Part shown: positions 11,870 to 19,739 of the stretch, one piece after another
How positions within the stretch are numbered: the stretch's first letter is position 1
Layout of the letters: every line of letters starts with the position of its first letter
Assembly (NCBI RefSeq): GCF_030504985.1
Contig: NZ_JASERU010000001.1
Span: 62,001-126,000, forward strand
Length of the DNA: 64,000 nucleotides
Direction: 5' to 3'
Source: Fulvimonas sp. R45
GTDB lineage: Bacteria > Pseudomonadota > Gammaproteobacteria > Xanthomonadales > Rhodanobacteraceae
Made by a program: the position numbers and the translations under genes
Notes under the pieces: model-generated
What the model was told of the DNA's origin: nothing
Databases searched by the model: none
What the model saw: the letters and a program-made list of their open reading frames with translations, nothing else

Positions 11870-13270
11870 CTATTTCCCGCGCCGCTTCATCTCGCGGATC
11901 ATCCGCTGGCGCTTGCGCTGCTGCGCCTCGGTGAGCACGTTCTTCCTGCCGGCGAAGGGGTTCTCGCCCTCGCGGAATTCGATGCGCACCGGCGTGCCCT
12001 CCAGCTTGTAGCGCTGGCGGAAGAAATTCTCCAGGTAGCGGCGGTAGGCCGGCGCGATGTGCTTGGTGCGGCTGCCGTGGATGACGATGGTGGGCGGGTT
12101 GCTGCCGCCGGGGTGGGCGAACCGGAGCTTCGGCGCGTGGCCGCGCACCAGCGGCGGCTGGTAGCTCTCGTAGGCTTTTTCCAGCGTGCGGGTGAGGTCG
12201 GACGAACCCAGTTCCCTGGTCGCCGAGGCGTGCGCCCGTACCACTGCGCGCATCAGTTCGCGCAGGCCGGAGCCGTGCAGGGCGGAGATGAACACGGTCT
12301 TCGCCCAGTTGACGAACTGCAGGCGGCGCTCCAACGCGCGCTGGCACTGCTCGCGCTGGTAGGCGTCCAGGCCGTCCCACTTGTTGACGGCGACCACCAG
12401 CGCCCTGCCCTCGTCCATCGCATGGCCGATCAGGGTGAGGTCCTGGTCGGCGAGGTTCTCGCGCGCATCCACCAGCACCACCACCACCTGGGCGGCGGCG
12501 ATGGACTGCAGTGTCTTGATGACGCTGAACTTCTCCACCGCTTCCTCGACGCGTGCCTTGCGCCGCACGCCGGCGGTGTCGATCAGCGTGTACCTGCGGC
12601 CGTCGCGTTCCAGCGGCACCCGGATCGGGTCGCGGGTGGTGCCGGCCACGTCGGAGACGATCAGGCGGTCCTCGCCCAGCAGGCGGTTGACCAGGGTGGA
12701 CTTGCCCGCGTTGGGACGACCGACGATGGCGACGCGAATGCCGTCGTCCCCGCCCTCCGCCAGTTCCTCGTGCGCGTCTTCCGGCAGCAGCGGCAGCAGC
12801 GTGGCGACCAGTTCCTCGGTGCCGCGGTTGTGCGCGGCCGACAGCGGCAGCGTGGCGGCGATGCCGAAGCGGGCGAACTCGGCCAGCGCGCCGGCCAGGT
12901 CCAGGCCGTCGGTCTTGTTGACCGCCAGCACGACCGGCTTGCCGCTACGACGCAGCTCGTCGAGGATGTTGCGGTCCTGCGGCAACAGGCCGTCGCGCGC
13001 GTCCACCACGAACACCAGCGCCTGCGCCTCCTGCACGGCCAGGCGCACCTGCTTCGCAGTGAGCCCGTCCAGGCCGTCGTCCACGCCGGACAGGCCACCG
13101 GTGTCGACCACCACGAAGGGGCGTGCGCCGGTGCGGCAAATGCCGTAGTGGCGGTCGCGGGTGACGCCCGGCAGGTCGGCCACCAGGGCGTCGCGGCTGC
13201 GCGTCAGCGCGTTGAACAGGGTCGATTTACCGACGTTGGGGCGACCGACCAGGGCGACGACGGGCAGCAT
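11870..13270 (-). CDS. der: ribosome biogenesis GTPase Der (EngA)
   Basis: A 466-residue essential GTPase with two tandem G domains, acting in 50S subunit maturation. G domain 1 begins at residue 1 with GRPNVGKST and DLPGVTRDRHYG and NKTDGLD; G domain 2 begins near residue 180 with GRPNAGKST, DVAGTTRDPIR, DTAGVRRKA and NKWDGL. A C-terminal KH-like domain ends in a basic tail KRQRMIREMKRRGK. Both G domains are intact. It is downstream of bamB by 36 bases on the same strand, the usual gammaproteobacterial order. Confidence 0.98.
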   Translation of the reverse strand: MLPVVALVGRPNVGKSTLFNALTRSRDALVADLPGVTRDRHYGICRTGARPFVVVDTGGLSGVDDGLDGLTAKQVRLAVQEAQALVFVVDARDGLLPQDRNILDELRRSGKPVVLAVNKTDGLDLAGALAEFARFGIAATLPLSAAHNRGTEELVATLLPLLPEDAHEELAEGGDDGIRVAIVGRPNAGKSTLVNRLLGEDRLIVSDVAGTTRDPIRVPLERDGRRYTLIDTAGVRRKARVEEAVEKFSVIKTLQSIAAAQVVVVLVDARENLADQDLTLIGHAMDEGRALVVAVNKWDGLDAYQREQCQRALERRLQFVNWAKTVFISALHGSGLRELMRAVVRAHASATRELGSSDLTRTLEKAYESYQPPLVRGHAPKLRFAHPGGSNPPTIVIHGSRTKHIAPAYRRYLENFFRQRYKLEGTPVRIEFREGENPFAGRKNVLTEAQQRKRQRMIREMKRRGK

Positions 13271-13306
13271 GGCGAAGCATGGTTCCTTGACGTGCGGGCG
13301 CGGGCG

Positions 13307-14506
13307 TCAGCGCGCGCCGAGGCGATAGGCGGCGATGTGGCCCGCCACGTCCTCGATGTAGGCCACGCCGCCCACCACCACCGGCTGTGCCCGGATCGCC
13401 TTCTTGGACAGGCGCTCGCGCGCAGCCAGCGCGCCGTCGCCGGTCTGCAGCCAGTGCACGTAGCCGTACATGTCGCCCGCGACCACGTAGTCGCCCTGCA
13501 CTTCCGGCGCGCTCAGCCAGCGGTAGCGCAGCTTGTCGTTCTTCCACATGTCGGCGCCGGTGCTCTTGTCGAACGCCCACACCTGCGCGGTGTCGTCCAC
13601 GCCGTAGACCGCGTTGCCGTGCACCGCCAGCGAGGTGTAGGTGGAGAACGGGTGCGCCCACAGCGGGCGGCCGCTGGGGCCGTCCACCGCGGTGAGGTTG
13701 CCGTGGTAGGCCGCGGCATACAACGTGCTGCCGTCGAGCAGGATGCCGCCGTCGGCGTCGTCCAGGCGGTCGATGTCGGTGCGGCCTTCGCCGCTGGCCA
13801 GCTTCTGCTCCCACAGCTTCTCGCCGTTGTCCTCGCGCAGCGCCACCAGCTTGCCGTCGTCGCTGCCGTAGAACACCACGCCGTTGGCGGCCAGCACCTC
13901 GCCGTTGCCGCGCAGGCTGAGGCTGGGCACGCTGCCCTGGTCGTACACCCAGCGGCGGTCGCCGGTGCTGGCGTCGAGGCCGTACAGGCGGCCGTCCTGC
14001 GTGCGCACCACCACCAGGCCGTGGTCGATCACCGGGGTGGTGATCACCTCGGAGGGCAGCTCGGCGGTCCAGCGCGGCTTGCCGTCCTTCGCGTCGAAGC
14101 CGTAGACGTGGCCGTCCAGCGTGCCCACCGCCAGCAGGTCGCCGGACACGGCGGGGCCGCCGGCGTAGTAGGAATCCTTGCGCTTCTTGTCGCCCCAGCC
14201 GAACCAGCCGTGCTGGCGCGAGTGGTTCGACCACAGCTTCTTGCCGCTGACGGCGTCGAAGGCGGCGATGCTGCCGTCGGTGCTGACGGCATACAGCACG
14301 CCGTCGACCACCGCCGGGCGCAGCCGCACGCCGCTCACGCCGGCACCGTCACCGACCCTGGCCTTCCACAGCCGCTGCACCTGCACGGTGGGCCGGAAAT
14401 GCTTTTCGAGCGGGGTCGGCGGCTCGATGTTCTCCTTCTTGAAGGAGTGGCAGCCGGCCAGCGCCACCAGCGAGGCCGCCAGCGCGATCGTGCACGCCCG
14501 TTTCAT
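13307..14506 (-). CDS. bamB: outer membrane protein assembly factor BamB
   Basis: A 399-residue lipoprotein of the BAM complex that helps fold beta-barrel proteins into the outer membrane. The signal peptide ends in lipobox LAGC near residue 18. An eight-bladed PQQ-type propeller follows, with recurring blades such as VVDGVLYAVSTDGSIAAFDA, AVSGDLLAVGTLDGHVYGFD and VVRTQDGRLYGLDASTGD. I chose the ATG at 14506, preceded by AGGA. An alternative ATG at 14521 adds five residues and overlaps the yfgM stop as ATGA; either gives a working signal peptide. Between yfgM and der, as in E. coli. Confidence 0.95.
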   Translation of the reverse strand: MKRACTIALAASLVALAGCHSFKKENIEPPTPLEKHFRPTVQVQRLWKARVGDGAGVSGVRLRPAVVDGVLYAVSTDGSIAAFDAVSGKKLWSNHSRQHGWFGWGDKKRKDSYYAGGPAVSGDLLAVGTLDGHVYGFDAKDGKPRWTAELPSEVITTPVIDHGLVVVRTQDGRLYGLDASTGDRRWVYDQGSVPSLSLRGNGEVLAANGVVFYGSDDGKLVALREDNGEKLWEQKLASGEGRTDIDRLDDADGGILLDGSTLYAAAYHGNLTAVDGPSGRPLWAHPFSTYTSLAVHGNAVYGVDDTAQVWAFDKSTGADMWKNDKLRYRWLSAPEVQGDYVVAGDMYGYVHWLQTGDGALAARERLSKKAIRAQPVVVGGVAYIEDVAGHIAAYRLGAR

Positions 14507-14517
14507 CTGTCCTGCTT

Positions 14518-15168
14518 TCATGCACCCTGCTTTCCGGCCACGGCCAGGTCGTCGATTTTCATCTGCAGGTCACCGCCCTGCAGCCCGGATTTGTCCAAGG
14601 CGGCCTCGGCGGCCTGGTAAGCCTTGCGCGCGTCGTCGGGACGCTTCAGCTTGACCAGCGCATCGCCGCGTAGTTCCTGCACCAGGCCCGGATAGTCGGC
14701 GGCGGGGATCTTGTCCAGCGTGGCCAGCGCCTGGTCGGCGTGGCCCTGCGCCAGCTGCACGCGGGCGATGCGCAGCCCGGCCAGCGACTTCAGCGCGGGC
14801 GAGTTGGCGTGCTGCTGCGCCCAGTCCAGCGACACCAGGGCCTTGTCCAGCTGGTTGGCGCGCACGTCCTTCGCCGCGCGGTCGGAGACGGCGAACATCG
14901 CGTAGGCGGTATCGGCGTAGTCCTTCATCAGGCCGGCGATCAGCGCGTCGGCCTGGTCGCCGTGGCCGGAGGCCAGCGCATCGCGCACCTGCTGGTAGAT
15001 CTGGGCGGCGGCGGCCTGGTGGTTCGCCTGGTGCTTGCGCCATTGCTGCCAACCGAAGATCGCGACCAGCCCGATCACGATACCGACCACGATGGACACG
15101 CCGTTCTGGCGCAGCCATTTCTGTACGCGTTCGCTCTGCTCGTAGTCGTCGTATGCGTCGAATGCCAT
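14518..15168 (-). CDS. yfgM: YfgM-like tetratricopeptide membrane protein (ancillary Sec translocon subunit)
   Basis: A 216-residue single-pass inner-membrane protein. The N-terminus MAFDAYDDYEQSERVQKW is cytoplasmic, a membrane helix spans about residues 25-43, and the rest is a periplasmic TPR-like helical repeat region. It matches the YfgM family (DUF2133), known in E. coli to associate with SecYEG and the chaperone PpiD and to act in envelope stress. It heads the yfgM-bamB-der gene set; the stop overlaps the longer bamB start. hisS and ispG, which flank yfgM in enterics, are absent at this position. Confidence 0.9.
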   Translation of the reverse strand: MAFDAYDDYEQSERVQKWLRQNGVSIVVGIVIGLVAIFGWQQWRKHQANHQAAAAQIYQQVRDALASGHGDQADALIAGLMKDYADTAYAMFAVSDRAAKDVRANQLDKALVSLDWAQQHANSPALKSLAGLRIARVQLAQGHADQALATLDKIPAADYPGLVQELRGDALVKLKRPDDARKAYQAAEAALDKSGLQGGDLQMKIDDLAVAGKQGA

Positions 15169-15333
15169 GCAATCACCGTGTAGGGCTGCGCCAGCGGGCG
15201 CCGTTGTCGATACCTGCGGCGGCGCCAGCGCCGCGCCCGCAAGGGAGCCGCCCGGACCACGGGCGGCGAATGGTCAAGCATAACCGATTGCGCCGCCGGC
15301 GCGGCAGGCCGCGCGGCGTGGCGCGTATGGCGC

Positions 15334-16335
15334 TCAGGCGCCGGCAGGCTCGGCCTTGCCGTCCTCGATGGCGACGCGGAAGTGCGCCACGTTGGCGTGG
15401 CGGTAGTCGTCCAGCGACACCGGCTGGCCGTCGAGGCTGGCACTGGCGCCGTCGGCGTTGCCGATGCGCACGTTCAGCGACTGGTCGCTGCGGTAGGTCT
15501 TGACGGTGCCCGCCGGCAGCAGGCTGTACTCCAGCCGGCTGCCGTCGGCGGACGTCACCTCGACCCAGCTGTTGTGGTCCAGCGACAGCACCAGGCTGTG
15601 GTCGCCGCTGCCGATGCTGGTCGCGGCGGACCCGGCCGGATGCGCGCTGGCGGCCACGTCGGCGGCGAGGCTCGGCACCGGCATCATCGACGCCATCAGC
15701 GGCTGGTCGACTTCCGGCGGCTTCACCACCGGCGCCGGCAGCGCGGCCTTGACCGCATGCGTCGCGCCCTTGCCGGCGGACGCGGCGTCCTGCTGCGCCA
15801 CCGGCGTGGCGTCGAGCGGCGCCAGCCGGCTCATGTCGCTGTTCAGCGTGCCGCGCACGCCAAGCCAGATGATGGGCACGGCGATCACCACGGTCAGCAC
15901 CACGTAGGTGGCGGCGGTGGCGTAGCGCTCCAGCAGGTAGCGCGAATGGGAGATGCCTCCGGTGGCCACCAGCGCCGGGCTGGCCGGCACCACGTCGTTC
16001 TGCTTGATGCGCGCGATCTCGGCCTGGATCTCGCCTTCGTCGATGCCGAGGTAGCGGCCGTACTTGGCGATGTAGCCGGTCAGGTAGACCTGGTAGTCGA
16101 TGCCCTGGCGGTCTTCGCTTTCCAGCTGGCGCAGCACGCGCACCGGCAGGCGCAAGGCCTGGCCGCAACTTTCCAGGTCGAGCCTGCGCGCCTCGCGCGC
16201 GGCGCGCAGGCGGGCGCCGAAGCCTGGCTCCGGCGCGGGCACGGCTTCGCCGTGCGGCGGCTCGGCCGGCACGGCATCGAACAGGTCGGGGACTTCAGAC
16301 GTCGTATCCCCCGGGCGGGACGGCTGAACGGTCAT
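15334..16335 (-). CDS. rodZ: RodZ cell-shape protein
   Basis: A 333-residue bitopic protein linking MreB to the elongation machinery. Residues about 40-130 form the cytoplasmic RodZ helix-turn-helix (GARLRAAREARRLDLESCGQ, then YLTGYIAKYGRYLGID). A transmembrane helix lies near residues 140-160. A Pro/Ala-rich linker follows, and the periplasmic DUF4115 domain occupies about residues 245-325 (SLVLSLDHNSWVEVTSADG). ATG overlaps the pilW stop as ATGA, so it is translated with pilW. 165 bases of spacer separate it from yfgM. Confidence 0.95.
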   Translation of the reverse strand: MTVQPSRPGDTTSEVPDLFDAVPAEPPHGEAVPAPEPGFGARLRAAREARRLDLESCGQALRLPVRVLRQLESEDRQGIDYQVYLTGYIAKYGRYLGIDEGEIQAEIARIKQNDVVPASPALVATGGISHSRYLLERYATAATYVVLTVVIAVPIIWLGVRGTLNSDMSRLAPLDATPVAQQDAASAGKGATHAVKAALPAPVVKPPEVDQPLMASMMPVPSLAADVAASAHPAGSAATSIGSGDHSLVLSLDHNSWVEVTSADGSRLEYSLLPAGTVKTYRSDQSLNVRIGNADGASASLDGQPVSLDDYRHANVAHFRVAIEDGKAEPAGA

Positions 16336-17111
16336 GGCTTGGCGGCGGCGTTGAGGGCCTGCGCCTGTTCCGAATCGGGGAACTGGCTTTGCAGACGCTT
16401 GTTGTAGTTGCGGGCAGCGTCCGTATCGCCCAGGCGGAGTTCGATGTCGTGGCCGAGCTTGAGCGCGGCCGGACTGCCCTGGCCCAGCGCCTCGTAACGC
16501 TGCAGGAAGGCGCTGGCGTGGAAGGCGTCGTTGGACAGGTACATGGCGCGGGCCATCTGGTACAGCGCCTCGCCGTTGTTCGGGTCGAGCTTGAGGGCCT
16601 GGCGGAAGCTGGCCTCGGCGCCGGCAGTGTCGTTCGTGCGCAGGCGGCAGACGCCGTCGTTGGTCCAGGCCAGGGCCGGCGTGCCGTAGAACGGGTCGGC
16701 CAGGGCGCGCTGGAAATACGGCAGCGCCTCGGCGGTCTTGCCCTCGCGGCACAGGAAGGCGCCAAGGTTGTTGTTCGGCATGCCCTTCTTGGGCTCCAGC
16801 TCCACCGCGCGGCGGTAGTGCTTCTCGGCGTCGGGCAGGTCGTTGATGCGCTCGTAGATCACCGCGATCACGGTGTGCGCCGGCGCGTAGTCGTCGTCGA
16901 ACTGCAGCGCCAGCTTGAGCTTCTGCAGCGCCGACTGCAGGTCGCCGATCTGCATGTAGTGCTGGCCCAGTTCGGTGTGGATGCGCGCGGCATCCTCCGC
17001 CTGTTCGGCCTTGCTGGTGGTGGGCAGCTTCTCGTGGTTGCCGCCGGTGCTGACGCAACCGCCCAGCGACACGCACAAGGCAGCGCCCAGCAGGAAACGA
17101 TCAAGCCGCAT
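16332..17111 (-). CDS. pilW: type IV pilus biogenesis/stability protein PilW (PilF), TPR lipoprotein
   Basis: A 259-residue outer-membrane pilotin-type lipoprotein that helps assemble or stabilise the PilQ secretin. The signal peptide ends at LGGC (residues 16-19). About five TPR units follow from residue 40, for example [19 protein letters not shown] and [18 protein letters not shown]. It overlaps the rlmN stop by 11 bases and rodZ by 4 (ATGA), so rlmN-pilW-rodZ are co-translated. The order is conserved in Xanthomonadales and pseudomonads. Confidence 0.95.
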   Translation of the reverse strand: MRLDRFLLGAALCVSLGGCVSTGGNHEKLPTTSKAEQAEDAARIHTELGQHYMQIGDLQSALQKLKLALQFDDDYAPAHTVIAVIYERINDLPDAEKHYRRAVELEPKKGMPNNNLGAFLCREGKTAEALPYFQRALADPFYGTPALAWTNDGVCRLRTNDTAGAEASFRQALKLDPNNGEALYQMARAMYLSNDAFHASAFLQRYEALGQGSPAALKLGHDIELRLGDTDAARNYNKRLQSQFPDSEQAQALNAAAKP

Positions 17112-18258
17112 GCATGGTCCCCTCTTCCAGTCGCTTGCGGAATTCGGCCTGGCGGCGCGTGCGGTCCAGCACTTGTCCCTTGAGCTGGCCGCAGGCCGCG
17201 TCGATGTCGTCGCCGCGCGTGCGGCGCAGCATGGTGAGGATGCTCCCGTTGAGCAACTGGGTCTGGAACGCGCGGATGGTGTCGGCGTCCGAGCGCTCGA
17301 AGCGCGTGCCCGGGAAAGGGTTGAACGGGATCAGGTTCACCTTGGCGCTGCCGGTGGGCAGCTTGCGCATCAGCCTGATCAGCTGCCTCGCATGCTCGGG
17401 CTGGTCGTTCACGCCCTTCATCAGGGTGTACTCGAAGGTGATCGAGGTGCGCGGCCGGCGCTCGATCCAGCGCTGGCAGGCGCCCAGCAGCTCGGCGATC
17501 GGGTAGCGCTTGTTGAGCGGCACCAGCTCCGTGCGCAACTCATCGTTGGCCGCGTGCAGCGACACCGCCAGCGAGACGTCGATGGCCTCGGAGAGCTTGT
17601 CGATCATCGGCACCAGGCCGGCGGTGGAGAGCGTCACGCGCTTGGAGGCCAGGCCGAAGCCCAGGTCGTCGCGCATCAGGCTCATCGCCGCGACCACGTT
17701 GTCGAAGTTCAGCAGCGGCTCGCCCATGCCCATCATCACCACGTTGGTGATACGGCGGTTCTGGTGCGTGACGTTGCCGAGGTGCTTGGCGGCCACCCAC
17801 ATCTGGCCGATCACCTCGGAGGTGGCCAGGTTGCGGTTGAAGCCCTGCGTGGCGGTGGAACAGAACTGGCAGTTCAGGCCGCAGCCGACCTGCGAGGACA
17901 CGCACAGCGTGCCGCGCGTCGGCTCGGGGATGTAGACCGCCTCGACCGCGTTGCCGCGGTCCATGCCGAGCAGCCACTTGTGCGTGCCGTCGGCGGCGGC
18001 CTTGTCGAACAGTGTCTTCGGCGGGCCGACGTAGCACGAGGCCTCGAGCTTGGCGCGCAGCGCCTTGCCCACGTCGGTCATCTTGCCGAAGTCGTCTTCC
18101 AGGCGGTGGTAGATCCACTTCATCACCTGCTCGGCGCGATACGGCTTCTCGCCGAGTTGCGCGAAGAAGTCGCGCAACCCCTGGCGGTCGAAGTCGAGCA
18201 GGTTGACCCTGTCGGCGGCGCCGGGCTGGTCGGATGAAGTGGCGGCTACCTGGTTCAT
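17101..18258 (-). CDS. rlmN: dual-specificity RNA methyltransferase RlmN
   Basis: A 385-residue radical-SAM enzyme that methylates C2 of A2503 in 23S rRNA and A37 of some tRNAs. The cluster motif CX3CX2C is at Cys126, Cys130 and Cys133 (CGLNCQFC). The acceptor Cys that forms the methyl intermediate is in AACGQLKG near residue 360. The N-terminal accessory domain ([16 protein letters not shown]) is normal. Last gene transcribed from ndk's side; starts 136 bases after the ndk stop, with a pair of direct repeats in between. Confidence 0.98.
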   Translation of the reverse strand: MNQVAATSSDQPGAADRVNLLDFDRQGLRDFFAQLGEKPYRAEQVMKWIYHRLEDDFGKMTDVGKALRAKLEASCYVGPPKTLFDKAAADGTHKWLLGMDRGNAVEAVYIPEPTRGTLCVSSQVGCGLNCQFCSTATQGFNRNLATSEVIGQMWVAAKHLGNVTHQNRRITNVVMMGMGEPLLNFDNVVAAMSLMRDDLGFGLASKRVTLSTAGLVPMIDKLSEAIDVSLAVSLHAANDELRTELVPLNKRYPIAELLGACQRWIERRPRTSITFEYTLMKGVNDQPEHARQLIRLMRKLPTGSAKVNLIPFNPFPGTRFERSDADTIRAFQTQLLNGSILTMLRRTRGDDIDAACGQLKGQVLDRTRRQAEFRKRLEEGTMHAA

Positions 18259-18280
18259 GTCCCTGTTTCAGAGTTTCAGA

Positions 18281-18393
18281 GTGCGGCCATGGATGGCCGC
18301 TTTTTGATCTTCGCGTTCACGGATGAACGCCCTGGTTCAACTCGTGCGGCCATGGATGGCCGCTTTTCGATCTTCGCGTTCACGGAAGAACGC
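18281..18393. repeat. two 50-base direct repeats, each with a GCGGCCATGGATGGCCGC hairpin
   Basis: Unit 1 at 18281-18330 and unit 2 at 18344-18393 are 48/50 identical and 63 bases apart start to start. Each contains an 18-base near-perfect palindrome followed by T4-5, which on the plus strand looks like a terminator, then a TTCGCGTTCACGGA tail. Unit 2 ends one base before the ndk stop codon. Confidence 0.85.
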
Positions 18394-18394
18394 A

Positions 18395-18820
18395 TCAGCG
18401 CGAATGGACTTCCGTGGAAGCGAAGAAGTACGCGATCTCCACCTTCGCGGTCTCGGCGGCGTCGGAACCGTGCACGGCGTTGGCGTCGATCGAGTCGGCG
18501 AAATCGGCGCGGATCGTGCCCGGCGCGGCTTCCTTCGGGTTGGTGGCGCCCATCAGCTCGCGGTTCTTGAGGATGGCGTCGTCGCCTTCCAGCACCTGGA
18601 TCATCACCGGACCGGAGATCATGAAGTCGACCAGCGCCTTGAAGAACGGGCGCTCGCGGTGCATCGCATAGAAGCCCTCGGCCTCCGCGCGCGACAACTG
18701 CTTCTGCCTGGCGGCCACGATCTTCAGGCCGGCCTTCTCGAAACGGGCGTAGATCTCGCCGATCACGTTCTTGGCGACGGCATCGGGCTTGATGATGGAA
18801 AGGGTGCGCTCCAGCGCCAT
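18395..18820 (-). CDS. ndk: nucleoside diphosphate kinase
   Basis: A 141-residue enzyme that balances nucleoside triphosphate pools by phosphate transfer through a histidine. The phospho-acceptor His117 lies in NAVHGSDA, and the family segments [11 protein letters not shown] (start), [14 protein letters not shown] and the C-terminal EIAYFF are intact. It is upstream of rlmN, the common order in gammaproteobacteria. 228 bases separate it from the divergent TetR-family gene, and that spacer holds the fad operators. Confidence 0.98.
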   Translation of the reverse strand: MALERTLSIIKPDAVAKNVIGEIYARFEKAGLKIVAARQKQLSRAEAEGFYAMHRERPFFKALVDFMISGPVMIQVLEGDDAILKNRELMGATNPKEAAPGTIRADFADSIDANAVHGSDAAETAKVEIAYFFASTEVHSR

Positions 18821-18969
18821 GGATATCTGCTCCGGGAAGGAATCGTCGGGAAATGTGAAGAATCGGTCGAGGTCGCCGATTGTGGGCCAAATACGACTCG
18901 AAATGCGGATTTAGCTCACGAAAGTCTGACAGATTCTAACCCAGACGCAAGTCGCGGGCCCGCGACTGG

Positions 18970-19024
18970 CAAACGACCGTTTGACTCGCGCCAGGTACCT
19001 GCCTATGCTCAAACGATCGTTTGA
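18970..19024 (+). promoter_or_regulatory. promoter of the TetR/fad operon bracketed by two PsrA-type operators
   Basis: Operator 1, CAAACGACCGTTTG (18970-18983), overlaps a -35 box TTGACT (18981-18986). After 17 bases comes -10 TATGCT (19004-19009). Operator 2, the perfect 16-bp palindrome TCAAACGATCGTTTGA (19009-19024), covers the expected transcript start. Both fit the published PsrA consensus (G/C)AAAC-N2-4-GTTT(G/C). The layout predicts repression, relieved by long-chain acyl ligands, of the regulator and the fad genes downstream. Confidence 0.75.
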
Positions 19025-19048
19025 TTTTCCTCGCCCGGCGGAATCCGC

Positions 19049-19663
19049 GTGAACCACCCAGCCTCGACCAAGGACCGCATCCTCGCCGCCGCCGAGAGCC
19101 TGTTCGCGCAGCGCGGCTTCGAAGGCGCCTCGCTGCGCCAGCTCACCGCGGCCGCGGGCGTGAACCTGGCCGCGGTGAACTACCACTTCGGCTCCAAGGA
19201 ACGGCTGGTCGAGGAAGTGTTCCGTCGCCGCCTGGACGCCCTGAACCAGCGCCGCCTGGCCGCGCTGGCGCGGGTGGCCGGCCGCGACGACACGACCCTG
19301 GAGCAGGTGCTGGACGCCTTCATCCGCCCGGCGCTGGAGCTGTCCCACGACGACCACGGCGCGCTGTTCATGCGCGTGCTGGCGCGCGCCTTCGCCGAGC
19401 ACGACGACCGCCTGCGCCAGTTCCTGTCGGAGAACTACGGCCACGTGATCCGCCAGTTCACCGCGGAGTTCGCCCACCTGCTGCCGCACCTCAGCAAGGC
19501 CGAACTGTACTGGCGCATCGACCTGGTCACCGGCGCGCTGACCCATGCCATGTCCGGCTTCGGCATGATCCAGCGCAAGGGCGACGTCAGCGAGAGCGCC
19601 CATCGCGAACAAACCGTCGCGCATCTCGTCCGCTTCGCGGCCGCCGGCCTCAGCGCACCCTGA
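19049..19663 (+). CDS. TetR-family transcriptional regulator, PsrA/FadR-like
   Basis: A 204-residue repressor. The helix-turn-helix at residues 7-53 (KDRILAAAESLFAQRGF, then AAGVNLAAVNYHFGSK) is very close to that of Pseudomonas PsrA, the fatty-acid sensor controlling beta-oxidation; the rest is the helical ligand domain. It starts at GTG; the next in-frame Met is inside the domain. It is the first gene of a unit with fadB- and fadA-like genes 76 bases on, and its own promoter carries two PsrA-type sites. Together these indicate an autoregulated fatty-acid-responsive repressor. The ligand is inferred. Confidence 0.85.
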   Translation: MNHPASTKDRILAAAESLFAQRGFEGASLRQLTAAAGVNLAAVNYHFGSKERLVEEVFRRRLDALNQRRLAALARVAGRDDTTLEQVLDAFIRPALELSHDDHGALFMRVLARAFAEHDDRLRQFLSENYGHVIRQFTAEFAHLLPHLSKAELYWRIDLVTGALTHAMSGFGMIQRKGDVSESAHREQTVAHLVRFAAAGLSAP

Positions 19664-19739
19664 ACCCTTTCACCGGCCGACGACCGCCGCCTCCGTTCCA
19701 TACCCGTTTGCCCTGTCCGCACCACCTCTGGAGAAGCCA

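Noticed and set aside
18281-18393. CRISPR-like array from the two 50-base repeats
   Set aside because: Only two units, 13 bases between them, no cas genes; they are hairpin repeats.
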